A stretch of 64,000 nt of DNA from Isoetes taiwanensis (taxonomy: Eukaryota; Streptophyta; Lycopodiopsida; Isoetales; Isoetaceae): positions 14,002,494 through 14,066,493 of the forward strand of contig JAJEKV010000014.1 in NCBI GenBank assembly GCA_021234155.1. The letters are read 5' to 3'. Every line of letters begins with the position of its first letter. Position 1 is the first letter of the stretch. This document shows, in pieces, positions 48,215 to 58,560 of this stretch. The notes below the pieces were generated by a model, which had not been told where the DNA came from, did not search any database, and saw only the letters and a program-made list of their open reading frames with translations. A program made the translations under genes and the position numbers.

Positions 48215-48328
48215 CATAACCATGGTTGTAAGCCTAGAGCAACATCTGCCTCTTTCATAGCCAATGTGGGGCATAACCATGGTTGTAAGCCTAGAGCAAC
48301 ATCTGCCTCTTTCATAGCCAATGTGGGG
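48215..48328 (+). repeat. Perfect 57-bp tandem duplication
   Basis: Two identical adjacent copies of a 57-bp unit starting cataaccatggttgtaagcc: 48215-48271 and 48272-48328. It lies 150 bp past the LINE. Confidence 0.97.
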
Positions 48329-48329
48329 T

Positions 48330-49570
48330 CTGTCTATGCTAGCACAATATTCTAGACCATATTAGGATCATAAAGCTGCATCAAGTACTGCATCCACTAC
48401 TCTAAAGAGATGTTATCAGGAGGTTGCATGCACTTTATATAATACTCTCTCCCAAAATGTTCTGGAGTGATGATCAAGGAGGAAGAATATTTTCCCATGA
48501 TGTTTTGCAATGTATTGTATCATCTTATCCTTAAGAAAGCTCTGTATTGTTTGACTACTTGCAGTCGGAGAATGGGATCAAGTACCAATCTAAGTTGTCA
48601 TTTAAGCTCTTCGCAATGATCACCAAACCATCTGTTTCAAGGAAAGCTTGACATGCATGAAGGTCTACTAGTGATAAGTATGCCAACTTGTTGCTCCGAT
48701 GTGGAGAGCCGTAGAATTCTCGATTCCTCCTATATTAATATCTGGGTATACGCCTCTACCTGATCATGATGCATACAAGAAGTATGACATATTTGATGTG
48801 GCATATTTGAGATCCAAGTTTGCTGATTGTTTTTCAAGAAGCTTGCACAAAAATTTAACAAGCTTTGCATTGTTATCTACTTCTGCAAGAAGCACCTGAA
48901 AGGTCCAATCCAGCTCCACCATGTCTGTTTCTTGCATTGTTTCGTCATTGGTTTCTCTAGTTCAGAATGGAGCATAGTCTTTATCTAATGGACCTTTTCT
49001 CCAATTGTAATTAACTATATATGACTTAAAGATGACATGAAATTGTAGGAGTTACTTTGGTGCAGTTGCTGTGTCATACAACAAGGCAAAGATTGTAGTA
49101 TTTTTTTGATGCATGCTTCAGTAAGAGGTTTGTACAATTATTCGTAATTGCTGAGAGAACCTTACTGAAAATGCCCAACTTGCATCAACAACATCCCAAC
49201 AACCTGACAATGATTATATATTCAGGTCAGATATTACCAATGTCAGGAATATCTTATAACAGTAAAAGCACGATAGGGTGTCCCTTAAAAAGTATCATTT
49301 AATGACAAGAAAAGTACCTATAAATAAAGTTGATCTTAATGTGTCAATTTTTTAATGATCTTGATGAAAAGAGAGAAAAGAAAGTATTAGTTATTGGAGT
49401 ACCTAGTATAGGTACTTATCAATTGCCAAGGCCAAAGATACCATCAACTAGGTATGCTAAAGATGTAAGCAACCAATATATATCTAAACTATATAATTGT
49501 GATAGGCAAGATTCTTTTGGAATATGCTATACAAATTCTCATTTGATGTATTGACACGTTAGCTTATCTG
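48330..49570. other. No recognisable gene
   Basis: AT-rich intergenic DNA. Short frames at 48699-48899 and 49330-49554 carry no recognisable motif. Confidence 0.5.
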
Positions 49571-49577
49571 TTTGTAA

Positions 49578-49787
49578 CACATTTAAGCTAAATTTTTAAC
49601 ACGTGTCCTCAAATACTTGTGGTTCAAATAAGTTACAAACATTTAAGCTAAATTTTTAACACGTGTCTCAAATACATTTAAGCTAAATTTTTAACACGTG
49701 TCCTCAAATACTTGTGGTTCAAATAAGTTACAAACATTTAAGCTAAATTTTTAACACGTGTCTCAAATACTTGTGGTTCAAATAAAA
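49578..49787 (+). repeat. Higher-order tandem repeat built on acatttaagctaaattttta
   Basis: Four copies of a unit with catttaagctaaatttttaa, cacgtgtc(c)tcaaatac and, in three of them, ttgtggttcaaataa. Copies start near 49578, 49637, 49674 and 49735. The long-short-long-short order shows a duplication of a two-unit block. Each unit has a cacgtg core. Confidence 0.92.
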
Positions 49788-50138
49788 AACAATCGGATTT
49801 AGATTTGTGATCAATTGGATGCGAAATTTGCATCAAAAATTGAAAATTAGAAGGGCGCCTGCTTTTTGCCGCTAGAGATGGCTTCTAATCCTTCCGTTGC
49901 TAGATTTGGTGCAAAAGGTAAGGCCGCCGTTGTTGAATCGAGAGCAGATGCTTCCAGAGTCTGTTGCACTCTGTTCAATATTGGGGTTTGAATAATCCAT
50001 GGGCTCTGTTCAATAATCCAGTTGTCCTCGAATCTTATAATCCACTATTGAATCTTATATTGCACTGGAGGCAGGTCTTATATCCCGCTATTGAATCGAA
50101 GCAGGTCACATTTGGTGAGCATCGAGATTTGAATCTTT

Positions 50139-50143
50139 GCTTC
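50139..50143. repeat. Target site duplication GCTTC, left copy
   Basis: gcttc precedes the left LTR at 50144. The same five bases follow the right LTR at 57610-57614. A 5-bp duplication is standard for LTR elements. Confidence 0.9.
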
Positions 50144-51920
50144 TGATACAATGGATAAAAAAACCAAAACAAACAACTAAAAACTAGCAACAAACTCCAC
50201 TTCAATCTTTAGAAGGGATTAACCACCCAACCGGGCTCAATCTTTAGAGCAAGAAGTCGTTATCTCACTCTACAACCACAAACCGGAATCAAACACAAAA
50301 GTCTATCTGAAACCACGATGGCTTCAGCAATTCCAGAGACCTCTCAAAGCGCTCAGCTGGACTCTGATTTAGGATAAGAAGAGGAGGATAACCCTCCCCT
50401 CGAGTGGATTATGGCAAATAACCCTCGAGGCCGGGAGGCCGAGAGGGTTATATTGCCATGATCCACGAGAGGGGAGGGTTGGCCTCCCTTAAACCCTAGT
50501 CCGAGCAGGTTCTCCATAGCCAGCTTCTCCATAAGCCAGCTTAATTTGCGCTACCTGTGAATGAATGGAAATGGATTAAACTGCCTCTGTGACAGCCTCT
50601 GAGAAGAAGATTTCGTATTTACAAAATAAGATTTCGTAGTTCGTCACCAAATACTTCTGATAGCTAGGCTGAGCTCTGCCATAGCTGAGCTCTGGAGCAA
50701 GTAAAGAAAAGGTTGAGACAATGATTGAAAGGTTCTCCTGGAATTTTGTACCTCTAAGATGCAGACTCTAATAAGGTATGTCGGACCTTACATTAGCAAA
50801 TTTGTTCTTCAACCATAGAAAAGCTGTGCTGGGATTTCTAACCTCGGCTTACATGCTGCTTGAAGGAAAAGATTGACTGAAGTGGTAAGCGATATGCAGA
50901 GCTTCTACCCTTAACGTAAACTTTCCCCGATTCGCGTTCTTGCTATGCTCAATTTGCTCGTGACGTAACATACAGTGAAGTCACCGAACCTGCTGCTTTG
51001 CAGGGTCTGCTTCGCCAGACATATGATTTTGCACGCCATAATAATAGCCATATTTGCTATAACCCCGCTTGCTCGCAACCATATTTGCCGTTTGCTGTTT
51101 GCCATAGCTGAGCTCTGCAACAAATTCAGCTTGAGAAATGCAAATGGCTTGTATACCTGCCGGAATTGAAATTTCTAAGAAGCAACAGCGACTTCTTCAG
51201 CACTACCTAGTCCATAGATAAGTTTGTCGAAGCAGATCTATGGCGAAGCGCCATAAGAGTCATGCCTTGGGAGGAGCCCGAGGAGTCATGCCAAGCGTAG
51301 CTATGCTTGAGTCCCAGTGCCAAAAGAGCCGAATATTCTCTGTAAAGGAATATGCGAGGCGTTATTACAGTAATCATTCGAATATTCTAAGAAAAAAGAA
51401 TATTCGGAAGGTTCTGGAAAATAACTCTCTTTGATCCAACGGTAGATAACGGTTGGATCTTTAGAACCTACGAGGACTAGGGTTTAAGGATAGTTGTATT
51501 TAAAGGCAGAAAGAAACTATTTCCGGAATCATCCTTTTTCTGTACCCAAAATATCTTCAAAAGGCAAAACATCCTAAATAATTGAGATTCGGCTAATAAT
51601 ATCGGTGATTCAACCTGCGGTTAAGCCGAATCGGCCCTTTTCCCTTGAATCCGGAAGCATCGAAAACTCTGATACACGTTTTAGGCAGTTTTGGCTGAAG
51701 GGTCCGCGACCCGTTATCAGCCAGGCCCTTTTTTAATTAAAATGTTGACCATTGGTTCATAATTTTAAGATATTAATCTTAACTATCGAAACCCATATAT
51801 TGATCCTTAAAAGATAAACTACCCTTAACTCCCTTAACTATTATTTACTAGCATTCAAGACATTAACTCCGGTTGTGTTTCACTTGAGCCACTCCCCCAA
51901 GCCGGCATTAAGCCGTAACA
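50144..51920 (-). mobile_element. 3' LTR of the young chromovirus, enlarged by an insertion
   Basis: Plus-strand orientation: starts tgatacaatgg, ends ttaagccgtaaca. It matches the LTR at 56949-57609 with only a few substitutions, but carries about 1.1 kb extra between 50388 and 51494. Because the element reads leftward, this is its 3' LTR. Confidence 0.95.
50388..51494. mobile_element. Insertion in the LTR: foldback hairpin plus TIR element
   Basis: This stretch is absent from the other LTR, where ggataagaa runs straight into ggatagttg. Its left part (about 50388-50490) is a hairpin: a gataaccctcccctcgagtgg arm pairs with a ccacgaga ggggagggtt arm around a ggccgggaggcc centre. From about 50490, ccttaaaccctagtcc is the inverse of ggactagggtttaagg at the right end (51477-51494), extending to aggttct/agaacct, giving a second terminal inverted repeat pair. 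No transposase is visible. It inserted after the retrotransposon. Confidence 0.82.
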
Positions 51921-51945
51921 ATCCTTCCCTTCCCGAGGTTAAACG
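51921..51945 (-). other. Polypurine tract of the young chromovirus
   Basis: On the minus strand, ctcgggaagggaaggat lies directly before the 3' LTR start TGTTACGG. It is the purine primer for plus-strand synthesis. Confidence 0.8.
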
Positions 51946-51999
51946 TCCGCGTTAACCTCGAGGAAAAATTGTCCATCCTTATTCGTCTAAGGATATTTA

Positions 52000-52165
52000 T
52001 TTCGATAACCTCAGTTCCTTTAGAGGTTACGGATTTCTCATTTCAATTCAGTTAGAAATGACCTCAATTCCTTTAGAGGATTTTCGTTTCCAAACCTCAA
52101 TTCCTTTAGAGGATTTTCGTTCCCTTTTCCGTTAGGGATGACCTCAATTCAGTTAGAGGTCTTAA
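52000..52165 (-). repeat. Degenerate tandem repeats in the element's 3' UTR
   Basis: acctcaattc(c/a)(t/g)ttagagg recurs about five times at 20-50-bp spacing between the integrase stop codon and the 3' LTR. Confidence 0.85.
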
Positions 52166-52287
52166 TATCTTTACAATCGTTAGTAAAGAATTCTATGCAT
52201 ATCAATATTTAGATATAAAATAACTGCAATAATATTAATAATATGGAATTCCAAATATAAAGTTTTTCAGGTCTTGAACTTTGCCTA

Positions 52288-53250
52288 TTATTCTTGCAAA
52301 GTTCTTTCGTATTCGTCCACCAAGGAGCCGTATTCTTTTAGTTGCACCCTAGAATACCAGACCGCATCTGTGGATGGATGAAATTTAAATTTCACAAGAT
52401 ACCTTCGATAGGAAGAATTCCTAGTCTCCTTATCTTGGTGCGTCAGTATTTTCTCCGGTTCCAACACCTCTTCATCATCTTTAATGTTGCGAGGTTCGGA
52501 TTGCTCCATTCTCTGCAAAATCTCAGGAGAAATTTCACTTCCCTTATAGGGTTTCAGTATTCCCACATTAAAAACTGGGTGTAAGTTAGTCCATTTCCCA
52601 TATAAATGTAAACGATAAGCATTCTCACCGACTTTGTCGTCAACTTGGAATGGACCATAATACCTAGGGGCCAGTTTTGCATACCGATTACCCATCTTCC
52701 GTAGACGCTTCTTTGGAAGATGAATCCAAACCCATTGATCTTTTTTGTAAACAACCCTTTTTCGTTTCTTGGCCAGTTTGGAAGCCATCAATTCCTGACT
52801 TTTCTGGATTCGCGCCTTTACCTCTCGCAAGATTTCTGCAAAGTCTGTAGTGGCTTCATCGGAAGCAGGTACTTCTCCACCTAGTTTCGCAATTGGAGAT
52901 TCCAAAGAATATCTATATACTACTTCAAAAGGAGTTCTTTGGGTAACTGAGTGCACCGTGTTATTATAGGCAAACTCCAATAGATAAAGATATTCTTCCC
53001 ACTGGCTTTTCCTTTCAGCAACATAAGATCTCAGCATATCTTCAATAATTCGATTAACAACCTCAGACTGACCATCCGTTTGGGGATGGTATGCAGTGGA
53101 AAACTTTAAAGTTGTGCCTAAGTTTTTCATAAGTCCACCCCAAAATTTGCTACAAAATAGGGGATCCCTGTCTGTTATGATTGCATCTGGCATCCCATGA
53201 ACCTTAAATATTTCCTTTAAGAAAATCTTGCATGCTTGCGGGGCAGTCAT
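52288..53250 (-). pseudogene. Chromovirus integrase core, GPF/Y module and chromodomain
   Basis: The frame starts at an ATG created by a frameshift (MTAPQACKIFLKEIFKVHGM). It has ITDRDPLFCSKFW and TDGQSEVVNR (second Asp and Glu of the DDE triad), then LAPRYYGPFQVDDKVGENAY (GPF/Y module), and a C-terminal chromodomain-like segment with YLVKFKFHP, DAVW and a LVDEYE tail. It integrates element DNA, and chromodomains direct it to marked chromatin. The first Asp (MDFIQG) lies in the preceding frame at 53247-53741; the two overlap by a few bases and differ by one base. Confidence 0.92.
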
Positions 53251-53741
53251 GCTAGATTACGAGGGATAAAATGAGCCTGTTTAGACAACCTGTCTACTAC
53301 TGTCCAAATTTGATCATTCTTGTGTATAGCCTTTGGTAACCCTTGAATAAAATCCATGGTAATATGCTTCCATGGTTTTTCTGGAATAGGCAAAGGCTGT
53401 ACTAATCCGGCAGGCTTACCAGTAGAAGCTTTTACTTGTTGACAAATAAGACATGCTTCGACATATTTTCTTACATCCCTTTCAAGCTTTGGCCAAAAGA
53501 AACGTCTTTTAACGGTTGCCAAAGTAGCTTGAATTCCTCTATGACCAGAGTACGGAGGTTCATGACATTCCTGTATAACCTTCAACCTGTATGCTTGTGT
53601 AACACAAGTACGATTTCGGTAGAGTAATAACCCATTATGAATTCTATACTCTGCCAAAGGATCTCTTCCATCCTTTTGTACCTGTGCATAAGGAGTAGCG
53701 AAGGAGGGATCGCTCACATATTCTTTTTTCATAGGTTCCAA
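53247..53741 (-). pseudogene. Chromovirus integrase N-terminal zinc-binding domain
   Basis: HEPPYSGHRGIQATL and CLICQQVK form the HHCC zinc-binding module, followed by ITMDFIQGLPKAIHKNDQIW and VDRLSKQAHFIPRN. It is split from the gag-pol frame by a single TAA at 53769-53771 and from the integrase core by a one-base shift near 53250. The reading frame before and after the TAA is the same, so the stop is a point change. Confidence 0.92.
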
Positions 53742-53768
53742 ATCAACAATTTCTGCTACAGATATAGC

Positions 53769-56700
53769 TTAAATACTTATCCGACTTAATGCATCTGCAA
53801 CCTGGTTCTCCTTCCCAGACTTATATTCAAGCTGCATCCCTTCAAAATCTTTTATAGTGTCAATGAGCTTTAACTGCCGCGCATTGATAATATCCTGCGT
53901 TTGTATATGTTTCAAGCTTTGCTGATCAAAGCGAGCTACAAACTTAGATCCCATAAGATAGTGCCTCCACTTCTTAAGTGCATGAACTAAGGCAATCAAT
54001 TCCTTTTCATAAGTGCTATACTTTTGCTCTAATGGCTTGAGCATTCGGCTGACATAAGCTAATGGATGTCCATCTTGCATCAATACTGCGCCAATAGCAT
54101 TTCCACTTGCATCCGAACAAACTGTAAAAGGCTTATTCCAATCAGGTAGCACTAATACCGGTTCAGTTGCCATGTTCTCTTTCAGAATTCGGAAAGCTTC
54201 CTCGGCTTCCGGATTCCAAACAAAGGGGGTATCTTTCTTTAAAAACCTGCTAAGAGGAAGGGTTATTTTTGCAAAATCCTTCACAAATCTTCGGTAGTAA
54301 CTGCACAACTGCACAAAAGATCGTAAATCCTTGAGATTTTCAGGCCGAGGCCAATCAATAATAACCCTAATCTTTTCGGGATCCATCCGTATGCCTTCTT
54401 TGGATATGATATGACCTAAATATCCAACTTCTTGCATAAAGAACCTGCTTTTGGACTCATTAACAAACAACTTATTTTGCCTCAGAAGGTCAAAAACCTG
54501 TTGAAGGTGTTGCTTGTGCTCCTCAATAGTTCTACTGTATATAAGTATATCGTCAAAGAAGACTACAACACTTTTCCCTAAGACGGGTGCTAGAACTCTC
54601 CCCATAAGACGACAGAAGGTTGCCGGAGCATTGGTCAGACCAAAAGGCATTACACGAAATTCATAGTGACCAAATGTCGTTCTGAATGCCGCTTTACCAA
54701 TGTCTTCTTCCTTTATTCGGATTTGATGATATCCTGATTTCAAATCAATTTTGCTAAATATGCAAGCACCTCGTAACTCATCAAATAGGTCATCTGCTCT
54801 AGACACTGGGAATTTATCCTTAATAGTCAACTTATTGAGAGCTCTATAATCCACACACATTCTATATCCCTTATCTTTCTTTTTGATAAGAATAACAGGT
54901 GCACCAAAAGGAGAACAGCTTGGCCGTATTAGCTGTCGTTCTAACATCTCTGCTATTTGTTTCTCAAGTTCTAATTTCTCAAAATGACTGACTCTATAAG
55001 GTGCCCTATTTGGAGGTTGGGCGTTTTCTTGCAACTGTATTGCATGATCTTCAGAACGATGAGGAGGTAGATCTAAAGTTTCCTCATCCTTAAAGAGATC
55101 GTCAAATTGTCTAAGAAAGCTATATAACTCAAGAGGCACCTGTGATGGCGGATCAGAGTTTCTCAAGTATATGAAGTATGATTCAGCTTCGCCCTGTATT
55201 AACTTCTTAGTTTCAGAGTATGTCAGTAGGGGTTCAGCTTGAGATGTGGAATCTGTACACAACTTCAAAGGTTGCCCTTCAACCATTATAGTTACTGTCT
55301 TTTCCCTGTAATTAGGTCGGGCATCATACTGTTCTCGCCATCCAATTCCTAATATCACATCCATAGTTCCTAGAGGAGCCACAATCAAAACTCTTTCTTC
55401 GGAATACTGCCCTATTTGGATAGGAGCTACCACATATTTATCACACTGATTCCTAGGACCTTTCAAACCCTGCACCACTGTGATTTTTGTTTGCAAGTCA
55501 CAGATAGGTAATCCTAATTTGTACACCAAATCATGCGAGATAAAATCATGCGTTGAACCATCATCAAGTAAAACAGTCACATCTTGACCTTTTACTGAAC
55601 CTTTCATCTTAAACAACCATGCTTCCGAAGATCCTGTATCGTCTTCTGACAAATTCTTTAGGTATGCAATTTGCAGTCTCCCTTTTTCCTGTTCAATGGC
55701 TGCAAGCTTTCCTTTATTTCTTTCCTCTCCTTCCTTGGAAGTTTCGGGTCTATCTTCCACATGGTGAGATTGAGCAACTTGCCTTTCCTTAGGCGGCGGC
55801 TCTTTAAACTGCACTTTCTTTGTATTTTTATCTGCCGGGGCTGTATTCTTCGGGCAGTTGGATTGATAATGTGGACCCCCACAATTATAACATCCAGTCT
55901 TTGGCCCTTTACTCTGTTCCTGTTTGGACTTCTGTCCGTTATTAGAGCGTTTTCCATTTCTCCCGTTAAACCTGGTCTTACGCTCTTCACGGCCCCTTTT
56001 ATTTTTCTTATCTCTTCTATTTTCAAATTTTTCTCGCTTTGGTCTTTTCTGTTCACGAGAAGGCGCTCCTTCCCATATAACCAACTTACGAGCCTTGGGG
56101 TTCAACTTTCGTTCTGCAGCTCCTGCTTTCTTAATTGCATCTTCCATGTTAACTGGTTCAATAAGATCTAACTCTGCAAATATATCCTCCCTCAACCCAT
56201 TCACGAACTTCCTTAAAAGTTCGTGTTCACCCAAGTTCCTAACTTGTGAACCTAGATGACTAAATTTCATATAATATTCTGACACTGTTTCTCCGTCATC
56301 CTGTTTAACAAGGTCCCATTCTTTTTGCAATATCCTGTAATAGTTCGCAGGCAAATAATGGGCTTCAAATGCACTACGAAAAACTGCCCATGAGTTAACT
56401 TCAGGCTGCATCAATCTGCGACCTTGCCACCAAACTTGAGCTTGTTCATCTAAATATGTGTCCATGGCTTGCAGTTTCTCCTGTTCAGTCGCGTTAACTC
56501 TCTCAAAGAACTTTTGCCATATCCCCAGGAAACTTATTACTTGCATTGGCTTAACAGACGCTCCGCCAGTAAAGTATGGCAGATCAACTTTTTCCAACCA
56601 TTTAGGAGCCTTATTCCTTTTAGTTGGCGTATCAGTTTCAGCAGTCATCAGATTATCTGAGTTGGCGGTCTCTGGCGGTGGATTTTCAGGTGGTGGTGGA

Positions 56701-56903
56701 TGAGCAGGTGGAGGATCTCTAGGTAATGGAGGTGGCTGGGCATTACTAGGAAGGAAGCCATAGAGTAGAGCAATCTGCTCTAATTTGTACTGATAATCTT
56801 CTGGGGATGTAGGCTGTGGCAGCGCTATCTGAGTAGCAATAAAATCTGCAGTTCTTAAGTCCTGTTGTTATTGCTCTTCAGGGATATTGTAACGGTGTGC
56901 CAT
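53769..56903 (-). CDS. Chromovirus gag-protease-RT-RNase H polyprotein (nearly intact)
   Basis: An open frame of 959 codons from 56648. The true start is probably the ATG at 56903, 85 codons upstream in the same frame, but a TAA sits at codon 12 of that start. Order of domains: proline-rich N-terminus (PPPPENPPPET); gag (WQKFFERVNATEQEKLQAMD, WWQGRRLM, FVNGLREDIFAELD); zinc knuckle CYNCGGPHYQSNC; protease LLDDGSTHDFIS with DDG at the active site; RT with YRMCVDYRALNKLT, FSKIDLKSGYHQI, MPFGLTNAPATF and catalytic FFDD; RNase H with CSDASGNAIGAVLMQDGHPL and YSTYEKELIALVHALKKWRH, ending ADALSRISI. It supplies particle protein, maturation and DNA synthesis for the element. Together with the integrase frames it would be one polyprotein in an intact copy. 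Confidence 0.93.
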
Positions 56904-56932
56904 CGTCACAGTCACAGGTTCAAGAGCGGACT

Positions 56933-56948
56933 GGCTCTGATACCAAAT
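56933..56948 (-). other. Primer-binding site, tRNA-iMet type
   Basis: On the minus strand tttggtatcagagcc follows the end of the 5' LTR. It is the complement of the initiator tRNA-Met 3' end used by many plant LTR elements. Confidence 0.9.
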
Positions 56949-57609
56949 TGATACAATGGATAAAAAAACCAAAACAAACAACTAAAAACTAGGAACAAAC
57001 TCCACTTCAATCTTTAGAAGGGATTAACCACCCAACCGGGCTCAATCTTTAGAGAAAGAAGTCGTTATCTCACTCTACAACCACAAGCCGGAATCAAACA
57101 CAAAAGTCTATCTGAAACCACAATGGCTTCAGCAATTCCAGAGACCTCTCAAAGCGCTCAGCTGGACTCTGATTTAGGATAAGAAGGATAGTTGTATTTA
57201 AAGGCAGAAAGAAACTATTTCCAGAATTCTGTACCCAAAATATCTTCAAAAGGCAAAACATCCTAAATAATTGAGATTCGGCTAATAATACCGGTGATTC
57301 AACCTGCGATTAAGCCGAATCGGCCCTTTTCCCTTGAATCCGAAAGCATCGAAAACTCTGATACACGTTTTAGGCAGTTTCGGCTGAAGGGTCTGCGACC
57401 CGTTATCAGCCAGGCCCTTTTTTAATTAAAATGTTGACCATTGGTTCATAATTTTAAGATATTAATCTTAACTATCGAAACCCATATATTGATCCTTAAA
57501 AGATAAACTACCCTTAACTCCCTTAACTATTATTTACTAGCATTCAAGACATTAACTCCGGTTGTGTTTCACTTGAGCCACTCCCCCAAGCCGGCGTTAA
57601 GCCGTAACA
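56949..57609 (-). mobile_element. 5' LTR of the young chromovirus (661 bp)
   Basis: Same ends as the LTR at 50144-51920, and without its 1.1-kb insertion. Only a handful of substitutions separate the two copies over the shared 660 bp, so the insertion is recent. The target duplication gcttc follows at 57610-57614. Confidence 0.95.
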
Positions 57610-57614
57610 GCTTC

Positions 57615-58560
57615 CCTTTCTCAAGCATGCAAAGCTCTGCTTTATCAACAAAATCAACACTGTTGAGCTTAGACTGCGGCATTTCGACTGCATGTTATTC
57701 TATTGTTGTGAGTTTCAGAGAAGGTAACAGGATTTCCTCAAAGTTTTATAGTTGGTTAAAGTTTGATTCCGTTTCTGACATTGCGTGCCTTAATCTGGTC
57801 GATCATGGAAATCAAATCAAAGGATATTGTGGTGGACAATCTGGTAGCAGTTGCGACGGCTTTCTAAAGCGGCTCAGTGGAGTATGCTGATACTTTTGGA
57901 TGCCACGCAGAGCAGACTGATGCCCACTCTCTGCATGCGCTGAGAATGATTTGTCACAGTTTTACCCAGAATGATTTGCTGCTCTATAAAATTGTAGCGA
58001 ACCCCTTTTTCAGAACTCCGATGCAATGCCAGCCATATTGGGCAACAAATTCATCTCAGGAGGATCTTTTTCCAATGGCCAGTGGCCAGTGTAAGAAAAT
58101 AAGTTGGAGCCTAAGATCTCATGATTCCGAGCGTCTGGAATGGCTATAACTTAGGCACAATCCAAGGCCTCTGTTTTATAGTTTCCTTTGGCAGCATTGC
58201 TTGGGTAACTTATCAGAGCACCAATTCGAGCAATTGGATAAGGGAATTTTAAGAAGCGAGCATCCCTTCATGTGGATTTTAAGGCTTGGGTAAGCTTCTG
58301 GATGCTGAGCCATGCTTTATTTATGAATGACAGACATCAAATCCATATTGCAAAATTATACAGCAAAATTAGCTATTTGGGCAACGATATTGGATCTCGG
58401 CAGTTTGGGGTGCTCCCGATGCGGCAATTTAATGGTAGATCCTGTATGGTGGATGTTACTGCTCACGCTACACTGCCCAAGCCCTGCTTTTTGTGGTGCT
58501 CAAATATTTTTTCCTTATAAAATGGCTTTTACACCATTATAATTAATAACTTAGGCCTTT
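57615..58560. other. Unassigned sequence right of the chromovirus
   Basis: A plus-strand frame is open from 57615 to 57890 (SSMQSSALSTKSTLLSLDCG...) and continues in frame the open stretch at 49937-50143 on the other side of the retrotransposon. Further frames at 57877-58149 and 58272-58520 have balanced composition but no known motif. It could be a decayed or non-coding transcribed region; I recognise no family. Confidence 0.35.

Larger units (their letters stand above)
50144..57609 (-). mobile_element. Complete young Ty3/gypsy chromovirus
   Basis: The parts described above make one element: 5' LTR (right), primer site, gag-pol, chromodomain integrase, polypurine tract and 3' LTR (left), flanked by gcttc. 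Without the 1.1-kb secondary insertion it is about 6.36 kb. Three small coding lesions (a TAA in the gag N-terminus, a TAA before integrase, a one-base shift in integrase) make it non-autonomous in this copy. It could still be moved by proteins of an intact relative. Confidence 0.95.

Noticed and set aside
49578-49787. Possible CRISPR-like array
   Set aside because: Units are directly adjacent with no unique spacers, and the genome is a plant's. It is an ordinary tandem repeat.
55671-56259. Plus-strand frames of 111-166 codons
   Set aside because: They are antisense to the well-supported gag coding region of the chromovirus.
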